DNA of 64,000 nucleotides from Gnetum montanum (lineage: Eukaryota > Streptophyta > Gnetopsida > Gnetales > Gnetaceae). Where the stretch lies: NCBI GenBank assembly GCA_015680685.1, contig MNCI01000972.1:108859-172858 (forward strand). Direction: 5' to 3'. The position numbers and the translations under genes were made by a program. The notes beneath the pieces are model-generated. The model did no database searches. It was not told the DNA's origin and saw only the letters and a list, made by a program, of their open reading frames with translations. This document shows positions 1-10,277 of this stretch, in pieces; the stretch's first letter is position 1, and each line of letters starts with the position of its first letter.

Positions 1-499
1 TTCTTAGATCCTAGACATTTAATAAACCTCTTATAAAATCTATCATTCCCATGGGTCAAGGGTATATTGGAATTTTCAATATAAGAAGTTTATCAAGATG
101 TTTAGTAGAGCCCTTGTCCTACTAATATATCAAGCATTTCCACACATAGTTGATAACATCCTAATGTAATTTATACCAAAAGAAAGTTCACTTAATCAAG
201 GAAAGAATTTTTTGCTAACTCAAATGCCCATCCTAAGGAGCATTATGACATTCTCTAATAATCTACTTTTGTAGAAAATTCCAATCGTGAATACAAATCC
301 AACTATCTTGGAACCATCTTGAAATAAGAAGCTTAATTAACCTCTATTAGCTTTGTAAGATTAATGACTTGAGGATCTTCTTTGAATCCATCTCGAATTT
401 AGGCCAATAACATACTAGTCCAAATTCTAAAACCAAGGCCAACCAACAAGATTGCTTTAGTCAAAGGTTGGACTGATTGAGGAGGAAAATAGTGGCCAA
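1..499. other. unassigned AT-rich stretch, probably retroelement debris
   Basis: No open frame or motif could be assigned here. On the minus strand it lies just downstream of an RNase H-like remnant, so it is probably decayed retroelement sequence. That is inference from position only. Confidence 0.3.
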
Positions 500-760
500 A
501 TTATCTATCTTTCCCAAGGCATGGCTTCCGACAAGTAGTATCTCCATATCATAAGACAATGGAGAATGACAAATCTTTTTTTCTCATGGAGGGCCACACA
601 CCACCTGATTTAGTTTCCATTACTTATGAGCAATGGGGTGATCCTCTTATAGCAACACCTTGTTAATCCCATCATCACTAGCATCTATGAAGACCTCAAA
701 GGACTGCAAGAAATTTGGTAGGATCCTAAAGTAAAATGCTACTGATGTTGCATGAATCAT
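500..760 (-). pseudogene. retroelement RNase H remnant
   Basis: Minus-strand translation gives a broken RNase H-like stretch. It contains FEVFIDASDDGINKVLL, followed by a stop and then DHPIAHK, and further on YDMEILL. This matches the order in plant Ty3/gypsy RNase H: FEVxxDAS, then GAVLxQ, then HPIAYxSRKL, then YxxxEKEMLA. Several stops interrupt it. It may belong to the gypsy relic at 2.9-5.9 kb, separated by later insertion, or to a pararetrovirus, whose RNase H is related. Too little remains to decide. Confidence 0.4.
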
Positions 761-999
761 GGATTCAATGAGAATCACAAAGGTGGTAAGAGATCTATAC
801 CTAGCTTTCCCCTCCATTTGCAGTTACTGCAAATGTACAACAAGCCATAAGGGCATAAACCATCCTATTAAAAATATAGAAGAGAAACTTATATATCCAA
901 ATAAATGTAAACATCATAGAAATTATAGACTAGTATAAGTAGCAAATCCCTCAACTCCTAATGGACTAATTTCCCAACTTACCTCATTCCATACTAAAA

Positions 1000-2600
1000 T
1001 AAGGTGGAGGTTTTTCTAAAGTCCTTCTTACCTGCATGGCTATTAGATCTTTTGGATCTTGGAATATTAGCCCTTGTTTTGTTAACAATTTTTTCTCTTC
1101 ATTGTCAAGTGTTCCTTCACTTCCTATGTAAAGGGTTTCATTATCTTCTTCATTTGCATTGATTTCTTCTTCTTTGCCTTTCTCTGTTGTAGGAATTGTG
1201 TGAACAGATCTTTTCCCATGAGTTGGTTGTTTAGATTTCTTCTTACCTTTAGAAGGAGTTATAGGTGGAGAATCAATGTAAAGGTTTTCTTAGTTTGTTG
1301 TTTGATTACCTTTTTTCGTTTTATTCTCCTTTTATTTTGGTACCCAAATCTTATGCAATTCTTGTACATCCCTTTGTACCTCTCTAACCTCTGAATATGT
1401 CATTAGATTCTGGTCACTAACATAGGCTAATTTATGATTAGTCCAGTTATGTAACTTGATAATATCTTATGGTTGTTCTATAGAGATTTTGTATTGCATC
1501 ATATGGGCAGATTCCTTGACTTCTTCAGTGTTCATATTGATTCTTAGGAGCTCATCACATTCTACACATCTAATATCATGATCCACCTTATGCAAATGTT
1601 CATGTGCGCACATGGTTCAGCTGGAAGATGCTATGTCTTCTTCAGAGGATGTGGATGCATCTTCGATGTGTGTTTTTCCTTTGTCATCTACTATCATCTT
1701 TTCTCTTTTTTGTTTAATTATTTTCCTAGGATCCATTTTTATGCTTAGCTCTTTAAAGATTTTTCCCATTTGTTGTATTTTTTCTTCCTGTTCTTCATAA
1801 GAGGTTTTTCTAAACAGGGTTATGGGCTGTTCTGGTTTAGGTGCTAAAGGATCATAGGGTAAAAACTTTGGAGGTTTCAATTCTACATAATAACTTTGAG
1901 ATTTTGATGGATTTCTGAACAAGGATTTTTTTGCTTTTTTATGTTCATAATATTCTTCTAGTTGGTCTCCTAGACCTGGAAAAAGTCTATGGATAGAAAG
2001 ATCTTCAGTATTAATATGGGTTCCATATTCTAAATTTGTAGATCCTACCGATAAGGGTTGTTGCCCAAAGGGTAACAATGTTTTAATACTAACAGAACTA
2101 AATAATTTAAAACTTAATCTAGTACCTATGGTGCAATAAATACTTTGATCTATAATATCTAAAGGAATATATGTTATAAACATTAAGTTATTAAATAGAT
2201 GCGGATCTGAAAGAGAGTGTAAAATTTGGGATTGTAATTATTAATGCATCTCAAACTAAACATCCCTTGGCCTGAGTAATGATATAGCTTCTTGAAAGGA
2301 TTTAAACCTTCGATCTATTAAAGCAATCCAGTAAGGTTTTTGAGTCTGTAATTAAAGTGAGGATGGATATGAATAGCGAGTTCAACAAGGTGAATATATT
2401 GATAACCCTCTTTTTGCCACTTATCTACCTCCCCCGGGTCAAAAAAAAGTAAGTGCTACAGGGCGAAGGCCGGAACCAGTAATACCAAGATCACATTCAC
2501 TAATGTGCATGGATTGAAAAGATTCAAAAGTGTGCAAAGAAGATTTTAGATAAAAATCTCATTGGATGGGCAATGGTGGCAACATACTAGCATTAGACGA
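1000..2600 (-). pseudogene. endogenous pararetrovirus-like relic (30K movement-protein type plus downstream coiled, acidic region)
   Basis: On the minus strand the longest open piece is 188 codons (1617-2183). Just upstream, in broken frames, are short pieces that resemble the core of Caulimoviridae 30K-type movement proteins: a GYQYIHL-like strand at about 2375-2415 and an ALIDRRF-like stretch at about 2300. The open piece begins with IGTRLSFKLFSS-like and LLPFGQQ-like stretches and turns into a charged, Lys/Glu-rich tail. Further minus-strand sequence down to about 1000 is acidic and Lys-rich, with stops. Frameshifts and stops make it non-functional. The family call rests on remembered motif patterns, not on a search. 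A host gene or an unusual LTR element carrying a movement-like protein are alternatives. Confidence 0.45.
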
Positions 2601-2833
2601 GGAGCGATATTGCGATAAACATTACAGATACGAGTAATTAGAACTAGAACTTGGAGTTGGTATTCGAGATGAACTTGCCATTAGACGTGTCTGACACAAT
2701 CATTCCTTCTGGCTTGCATGGCTTACACGCCTTCCGTCAGCCCTTACTGTGTGTCGTACAACACTTCTGAACGAAATTCAATGTCGCCCCCACGTCCACC
2801 CCTAGCGATGTTGAGTGAAGAACCGCAACATAA

Positions 2834-2846
2834 GGCTCCGATACCA
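2834..2846 (-). other. tRNA-Met-type primer-binding-site-like sequence
   Basis: The minus strand reads TGGTATCGGAGCC, one base away from TGGTATCAGAGC, the usual initiator-Met tRNA primer site of caulimovirids and many plant LTR elements. It sits upstream, on the same strand, of the movement-protein-like relic. This fits the start of a pararetroviral genome, but a short match can be chance. Confidence 0.35.
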
Positions 2847-2899
2847 CTTCTCGAATATAGCGCACACGGAACAATGCATAAGTCAAGCATGGCAAAATG

Positions 2900-5887
2900 A
2901 TGTCTTCTTATGATGGGAATAAAACATGGAGATAGGGTTTATAGTGAAATTACTATTGCAACCAGTCCTAGCCATTATTAGAGAATTCAAAGTTTCTGAG
3001 AGGGGTCATATAAATTACATGAACTATGGATTAAGATGCAGGTTCAACTCCTTTTGGATGCACAAAAAATGCAAGAATAAAAAGTTAGAGCTTTCTTAAC
3101 TTTGTCAAAAGCCTACTGACAACTAAAGTTCCACCATGAAAGAACTTTCTTCTTCTATAAGTCTATGAGAGAGAAAGCTATGTCTAAGAAATTTTTGATA
3201 AATCAATGGTAAAAGCTAGCTAATTACATAAACTGTCAGATCTCATGAACATCAGTAGGAGTGAATCATTGTCAAACAATATGTACCTTTTTTGGGTTAA
3301 GCTTAAATTGGCCATGCCCAATAATATGGCCAAGAAACTTTAATTTGGTGTAGTAAAAATCCCAACTTTCTTTATTTACGTACAATTGATTTTGATGCAA
3401 CTTTTCAAGGACTAATTACAAATGCAAAGCATGATCCTCCAGAGTCTGACTACAGACTAGAATATCATTAAGGTAGATACCCACAAACTTGTTAAGGAGC
3501 AACCAAAAATTTCATTCATAAGAGTGTAAAATGTTGTCAATGCATTGCAAAGACCAAAGGACATGATAGTCAAGTCATGGAAGCCATATCTAGTAACATA
3601 AATAGTGTTTTGTTCATTATCCTTTGCAATATGGACCTAATAGTACCCTTGACATAGATCTAGATAGGTGAAATTGCTTGCCTAAGCGAATTAATCAAAC
3701 AAATCGAAAATCAAGAACATTGGATACTTATTCTTTAGTGTATTGGTTCAACAATTTGTAATTACAATAGAGACATAAGGTCTCATCCTTCTTGATGATA
3801 AATAACACAAGTGCATCATAAGGAGATCTGTATGGGTGAATCTATCACTTTGAAATCAAGCTTTCCAATTGACACTTCAACTCTACTAGCTTGGGACTCA
3901 TCAAACGATATGAACTATGCTCTATCAATTTTGATCACGCATGGAGAATCCTCATGAGAAATGAAAATTATGTCTAAATGAGAAGCTATGAAGACCTTTG
4001 CTTAGTGAAGTAATTCTTGTCCCAAAATGACATCAAAATAGTCTACATTCCAAATAGAAAAGTTAAGAGCTCCACTTCAAGAACTCACCTAAACTATCAC
4101 ATTTTTGCGAACTCTAACATACTGAAGAGGCCGAAATTTTGCAAGTTTACTATAGGCTTTAATCAAGTCCACAGCTAATTACAAGTCCTTCGTCATGGAA
4201 GGGATCATATAATTATGACTAGGCCCATTATCAATGAAACCACTAACTTGTCTTAAACCCACAATGACTAGGGCCAATTGCATCTGGTGCAAGTTATCAA
4301 AGGGCACATTTTGAAAACTTAAAGGTCTTACTTTCCAAGTGACCATCTTAGACAACTACATCATGACAAATCGTCTCCACTAGTCTTCAAATGTATTGCC
4401 ATTTATGATTTGAAGAATTGGGTCTAGCTAATATTCTTGGACCATCAATTGTTTAGCAAGAGCATGGCACTACCAATTATTTGGCCTTCTAGAATTGAAA
4501 GAACAATTTCTTGCAAAGTGATTCTTGCAGTAAATGTAGCATTGGATTGGTCCCTTGAAGTACTGTTCAGAGAGCTATTATTTCTTGCTTCTAGGTTGTC
4601 ATTTGTTCTTGGAAACTTTCCTCTTTTGTTGTAATCTTTAATTGCTCAAAGGACCTCCAATAGAATGATTGCTTTGTTGATTTGGCTTAGATGCATTTCC
4701 CTCTTTGGTAGGTCATGCATCTATCTTCTAAAAATGCGAAGATGTAGCTTGCTTTTCCTTACTAGACTTGCTCTTAGTTGGTTTTATTGCCTTAAAATCA
4801 AGGAACATGCTTGTCACAACAATGGCCTTTGGAAAGATATTATTACCTCAACATTGTAGCTCTAACTATGCCTAGGGCTACAATTCATTCACAAATCTGA
4901 AGAATTGGCCTTAATCTCCCATAACAAAAATCAACAATATCAATTCTTCGAAAGCATTAATATATTCTTCCAATTTGCAATAGTATTTAAGAGTTTCAAG
5001 CTTTATCTTGGCTATGCAATCTAAATTTCAAGGCTAGAATTATTTGATCAATGCAACTTTAAATTATTTTCATGTATCCACAACCTCTCTAATGGTGCCC
5101 TTCTCTTGAGCATGAAGTAGGCTTAGCCACCACAATTTTGCACTGTCGATCAAATACTAAGAGGCTATTGACATCTTTTGGGCCAATAGAACACCATTAG
5201 TAGTCAAGTACATCTCCACATCATGAAGCAAGGTATTCTTTCACCATCGTAGATCTTGAGCCCCTTCCCTTTGATAAAAGTAATAGACATGGGTTCTTCC
5301 ATGAGGCATCATGTCAAAGAGGACTTCAAAATGGTGTTCTCTTGTTTCAGCTCAAACATTCCCTAATTCACCCCTACTAAGACATCCTCTAGGAGTTTCA
5401 CCCATGCAACCAAACCATCAACCAAAGATGCCTATGCTTGTATAGTTCGGTAGGAACCAAAGAGATCCTGATACAATCCCAACACCTAATCCAAATGATC
5501 CTCCAAAACTAAGATTCTTCTTTTGTCCAACTTGACCTAATCCCTAAAATGCAGGTCCACCTTGTATTGAGAAAGATTCATCTCTTTGACAACATAATGA
5601 ATTAGGTTAGTGATTTTAGGACACATATTTGTCAAGGCCTCATCCACCACCTTGATATGCTCCCAAAGGTCCTAAAGCCTTGCCCCATCTTGTTTAAGCT
5701 CCACCTCCACATTTGAGTTAGTCTAGTCCTTAACAATCCCACTAGGCCCATTTAGATCTATTTCTAAAAGGCCTTCTTACAAAACCATCAATAATAACAA
5801 TAATTGATTGGTGGAGTTAGAAATGAAAACCTCATAGACCATAATCCTATTCCACAAACGTATGTCAAAATTTAACAAGAAAATCAA
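2900..5887 (-). pseudogene. Ty3/gypsy (chromovirus-type) gag-protease-RT relic
   Basis: On the minus strand the parts are in normal gypsy order. A gag-like region (about 5.8-4.6 kb) is followed by a CCHC zinc knuckle near 4495-4545 (CYIYCKNHFARNC). The protease region (about 4340-3990) has GFIDNGPSHNYM, a decayed DSGASHNFI-type active site, and then DVILGQELL. RT (about 3960-3270) has SFGLCNALTTFYTLMN followed by FLAILLGMA, like the FGLxNAPATF and FLGHxIG motifs. AFDKVKKAL near 3100 is the RT/RNase H linker. Stops and frameshifts are frequent and no frame exceeds about 70 codons, so the copy is old and dead. The 5' end abuts a tRNA-Met primer site and an LTR at higher coordinates. Confidence 0.72.
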
Positions 5888-5899
5888 GCTCTTATACCA
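5888..5899 (-). other. primer-binding site, tRNA-Met type
   Basis: The minus strand reads TGGTATAAGAGC, one mismatch from the initiator-Met tRNA complement. It lies directly between the inferred LTR and the gag region, which is where a 5' primer site belongs. Confidence 0.55.
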
Positions 5900-5901
5900 T
5901 T

Positions 5902-6471
5902 TGTGCCAATATTATCCCTAAAATGTCATCCAGTACTACCTAAGTCCCTTGACCTGGTTTAGACATTGGGATAAAACTCAAGTGGAGCATGCCTCAATGC
6001 TGACCAAGCCTAAAACACATGCCAACAAACAGCTTGTCAAAGTCCTAGAAGATAGTCATAAAACTTAAATGGTGTACAAATACATTGCAATGATAAAACC
6101 ATGATAAGCTAATTAGTCACTCCCTTGCTTCACTCATGTGGACATCACAAGAACTACTAGTTAAACCCTCCATATTCATCATTGTGTGTTGGTAGTTGGT
6201 GTCATGCTCATATGAGCACATGCAATGTCCCATAGCACATCCCATGTTGTACCCAACGCTAAACCCTAACACAAAGTTAAACTGCACAACCCTTCCAAGG
6301 TCCCATCGAGTGGGGTATAGAGGAATGTCATAGCCTCATCAAGTATGACATGGACTTGCCATGAGAGTATGGTTTTGAAAGCATAAGAAGTAAAGGATTC
6401 ATTGTGCCCCCATAGTCCCCAAATCATGGGAAGGTTAACAAGCGATCACCTACATTGCTACCCCTCTTATA
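5902..6471 (-). repeat. gypsy LTR (about 570 bp) shared by two partial internal regions
   Basis: On the plus strand it runs from TGTGCCAATATTATCCC to CCCCTCTTATA, and it is followed by a polypurine-tract complement (atcctccct). Both ends and the length match the 576-bp LTRs at 9690-10265 and 22089-22664, which begin TGTAACAATGTTGCC and end TCTTACA. It therefore belongs to the same or a sister family. The primer site lies on one side and an integrase end plus polypurine tract on the other. Boundaries are inferred from alignment to those LTRs, because no second LTR of this copy is in the window. Confidence 0.58.
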
Positions 6472-6479
6472 ATCCTCCC

Positions 6480-7330
6480 TTGCTTAAAATGAGCAATGAC
6501 CTTGAAGCATGGCCAGGGTAGCCCACGAGGACACTACATTGTGATAGAGGAAGGATTTCATCAATTCTAGGAAAATATCCTATACTACATGAACTCAAAT
6601 AAGAAGGATCTTGGGTTTAGGAAGGTCCAATAGCTAGGTCACAAACCATAAAAGCTTCATTATTAAACTCAACCTTCTTCCCAAGAACTAGATTCTTGGT
6701 AGTACCTGACATCCAAGTTATGAATGACGTCTTTCCAAACTTGGTGTGTCCCTCTCCTATGTCTTGCTTAAGATGCAAGACCCATAGGAGAGTCCTTAAG
6801 TGGTCCATTGCAATGACATGAAAGAACATGCTAACTTATAGGGAAAACAAACACAAGGCATCCCTTAACTCACTTTCCATAAGGTCTATGGGCATCAACA
6901 TGCTCACATGAAACACCAAATGGACTCAAGCCATATTAACTGGTAACTATAATTTATAAGTCACAAGGTTGATCTTTTCAAAGATCTTGAAGGGGTTGTC
7001 ATACTACCCAAGTAGTTTTAATATAGTACCCTACCTTCGTTTGAATTAGTAAAGGTCCAATTTGGAAAGGATCCAATCCCCAACATTGGATTCTTGAGGA
7101 TGGTGCTTGCAATCTACATATTTCTTTACGCACCACACTGCCTATTTCTTCATGCACTGCATTGTCCTTTCCAAACAATCTCTTGCTACTTCAACATTTT
7201 TAGACCAAATTTTCAAGAATTCATCAATTGTGAAATGATGACCTTGGATGGATGAAGAAATAATATGAGTCATGGGTGGCTTACACATCACCAATTTTGC
7301 AAAGAAGAACCCATTTGTTCAAGACTTCTA
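6480..7330 (-). pseudogene. Ty3/gypsy integrase C-terminal end
   Basis: Minus-strand translation gives, with interruptions, FTIDEFLKIWSKNVEVA, then MKKYVDCKHH, then VGDWILSKLDLY, then YDNPFKIFEKINLVTYKL, then VHLVFHVSML. This is the usual end of plant gypsy integrase (FxVGDxVLLKLxxY, YGPFxVxxKIGxVAYxLxLP, IHPVFHVSxLK). The last piece, an open stretch of about 70 codons at 6617-6829, may hold a decayed chromodomain (W and E spacing only). It runs into the polypurine tract and LTR at 5902-6471, so it is the 3' end of an element on the minus strand. Confidence 0.65.
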
Positions 7331-9689
7331 AATGTTATAACTCAGTTGGGCTATTTCCAAAAGTAATGTATGCTTGATGTTACTTTTTTGCATGCTGATG
7401 ATGACATATACTTTTAATATGCATATTGTCCAATTCATGTTAATGGCTAAAATAAGGACAAATGACTCATTTAATAGGGACATGGCTCTCTTGGAAATTG
7501 TCAGTCTTACATGTCTACTCCCTCATGAGCTCACTTGTTTAAGTCAAGAATTCATCATGTCACTAATAGAAAAAAAATTACAAGATAGTATTGTCTTATC
7601 CTTATCTTTTGTATAAGCTTTTATGCATAAGTCTTTGCGCAACCCTTGAGGTCTCCTCTATGCTATAAATAGGGAGGATATTGCTCTTGCTTTTACCCTT
7701 GCCAAGTGATAGAAGACAATGCTAGTTTGAGGTATAAGTAGAAGACAAAAGAAGGTATGTGTTTATTCCTTGTTTGTTCCTAAGGGTTGTCTTGAGTGGT
7801 CTTGTGTGTGTTCTTAGTGGAGGGTTTGGAAGGCTGACCCTTTTACTATTATTAAAAGCTACTATGGCTGATTCTAAGCATTATCTTTATCTAATTTTCT
7901 TGGAGAATTTTGGTTGTACCTTGGACTTATTGTTTTGAGTTGATTTGTGAGGCTGCCAACTAAACAACAACCCAAGCCTTAAGTGTGTTCTTCCCCAAAT
8001 TGGTCAACCCAATCCTATACGTGTGTATTCCAAGCCTTTGTTGTATATAAATTATTGATAGGTCTTTGTTATCTTGGCTTGGACAAGTTGAGGACTATTT
8101 ATGAGAGCATGTGGGATTTTTTGCGAGTTGTGAGTTATACATGAGTTCATGAGTCATGAATATGATTTCTGATATAAATGTATTGGGCTTATGATTTAGC
8201 ATTTTCTTTGTGTCATGTGCACTTGGCATTTCATGTTTTTGTGAACATTATTGAGTACCCCAATCATTCTACTCAACATTGGTGATCTCTTGTGTAGGTT
8301 TATTTTTTGGAGTGCTAGATGGTGTTAGTCCACCATATTTTATCCAACTCTGAGGTTCTTATGTGAGATACAAGATGTTGTGAGGTTCAAGGTACTTGAT
8401 GCATGACATTTGGATGGCCAAAGGATCCATTGAGTACTCATGAAAATATGTACATTGATATTTTGTTGCTTCTTTGGCAAATGAAAAGTGAATTGCACAT
8501 GTTTTGATTATTGAGCATTTTTATGGTCAGTTTTGGGAGAATTCTTAAGAGAGTTGTCATGTCCTCTTACACTCTTAAATAGTCCCTTGTTCAAGCCTAC
8601 ATTTTTCTCCTTGTGAAAACAAGAGAGGCTGAAAATTAAGTTGTGAAGTCTGGAACAGGTTGGCACCATGCTAATCAGTCATTCAAGTCAAGCTTGAATT
8701 AGAATGTACTTGTCATTTTGGTGGTTTCCATTGTTTTTATGTTTCCATCTGGCATAATGACTACATCAAAATTACTCCTCTGTTTGCTTATAAATTAGAT
8801 TCAGTTCTGTTTGCTCATAAATCATTATTTAGTTCTTTGATAAGGATTGCTACCTTTCTATGACTACTGCTCTCTGTTTTCTGTTTTTGACTGCTATATA
8901 TATAGTCCTCTATTCTAATTTTAAAAAAAAAAAAATCAGAGAAGGAAACTTAGAGAGAAGAAGAGAGCAAAATTGATAAACCATTTAGATCAAGTTTGTA
9001 TGCACTTGTAGGGTCTGTGAAAGATTTGTATGCATGTGAAGAACGAAACAAAAACAAAGTTTGTCCTACAAAGAATAGTTAGTACATAATTTCACATGTT
9101 TCTACGTTTACATTTAAAGAAATTTCAGTGGTTGGAAGTGCTTTAGGCTGAGAGAAATAGGGGCTTATGACTTTAGGTTGTTGTGTACAAATTTTAAATT
9201 TGATTTTTTTATTGAAGTACTCATTCCCCTTCTTGCTTAAAGAATGTCTTTTGTTTCTCAGTGATATTGCTATTTTTTTTTTCTTCAAAAAGAATCAGAA
9301 CCGATTCATTGTTAAAAATTATCTCTAAGTTTTAATGTTGATTTAGGAGTTTTTCTTTTCCTCATTGTGTTGCTATTTATTATTTCAAACCTATTTCAGC
9401 TCATTTCCCTTACACAGATTTTGTTTGCTAATAAAAATTAGGATGCCTTAAAAAATAGAGGAAAACATTTGGTTAATTTCCATCCCTTATTGAGCTTATG
9501 TTAATAATCACCTATGATCAAAGGTGTAAGACAGTATCAACCTTTTCTTGAAAAATTGAGAAACAACCACATGTTGTAACTCTTCGTTGTTTGATATGTA
9601 AGCTAGTTTCTTAAATAGCATCTAAAAACTTACTGGAAATGTACAATTAATTTTGTTCTATTATAAGTTGTGGATATTGGAAGCTTGGA
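7331..9689. other. non-coding stretch with a promoter-like TATA box; flank of the 9690-22664 insertion
   Basis: No protein could be recognised. A clear plus-strand TATA box (ctataaatagggagg, core 7663-7670) sits in an AT-rich context with downstream GT-rich sequence, like the U3/R region of an LTR, but no LTR ends or primer site were found. A short poly-A run is at about 8921-8935. The right end, up to 9689, is the original target sequence of the LTR element and continues at 22665. Confidence 0.35.
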
Positions 9690-10265
9690 TGTAACAATGT
9701 TGCCTTGATGTTGTCTGGCACCCCAAAGAATTCACTGAAATCTAATGGATCTGGGACAGAAGACTTGGGGAATACGCCTCTAACAAGCAAGCAACTTATG
9801 GAAGGGAGAGAGTGGCACAACAGCTTTTTAATAGACAAGAATGCACCTCAAGGAGAACAACTAAACTCCAAACGAGGACCTTGCAAACAAGTACACAAGC
9901 AACCCTCTAGACATCATTGGTGGAAGGGGAAACGATGCATCTACAAGGGGACGCCTCATCCCCAAACCCCTCGCGATCTAGTACAAGGTTCAGCATGGCA
10001 CTACATCAAAACTATTTAGTTTTGGCTGCCTACATATTTGCGACCACTGCAAAATTAGGGCCATGTATTTCTCCGTGTGAGGGTAGTATGAAGAGGACTT
10101 AGAAAGGGATGTAACAGGAGGGAGTCCTACTGTTGGCTTGGTACTGCCAAGCCAAGATGGGTTTTCTAACACTTGAGTGTCGTGCAAGGACACCTTAGCG
10201 TGTTCAATGGTCCTTGAACCATGAGAATGGCTCAAGAGAACCTCGAACCTGGAACATCTCTTACA
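9690..10265 (-). repeat. 3' LTR of the outer element
   Basis: It starts TGTAACAATGTTGCC and ends CATCTCTTACA on the plus strand. It aligns along its whole length with 22089-22664, with many substitutions, so the insertion is old. Open frames such as 9705-10019 and 10214-10423 are chance readings across the LTR and its edge. Confidence 0.85.
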
Positions 10266-10277
10266 ATCCTCCCCCGC
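10266..10277 (-). other. polypurine tract of the outer element
   Basis: The minus strand reads GCGGGGGAGGAT directly before the 3' LTR start TGTAAGAGATG. This is the expected site for plus-strand DNA priming. Confidence 0.6.

Noticed and set aside
9705-10235. Overlapping frames of 60-104 codons on both strands
   Set aside because: They fall in an LTR, and the matching LTR at 22089-22664 does not keep them open.
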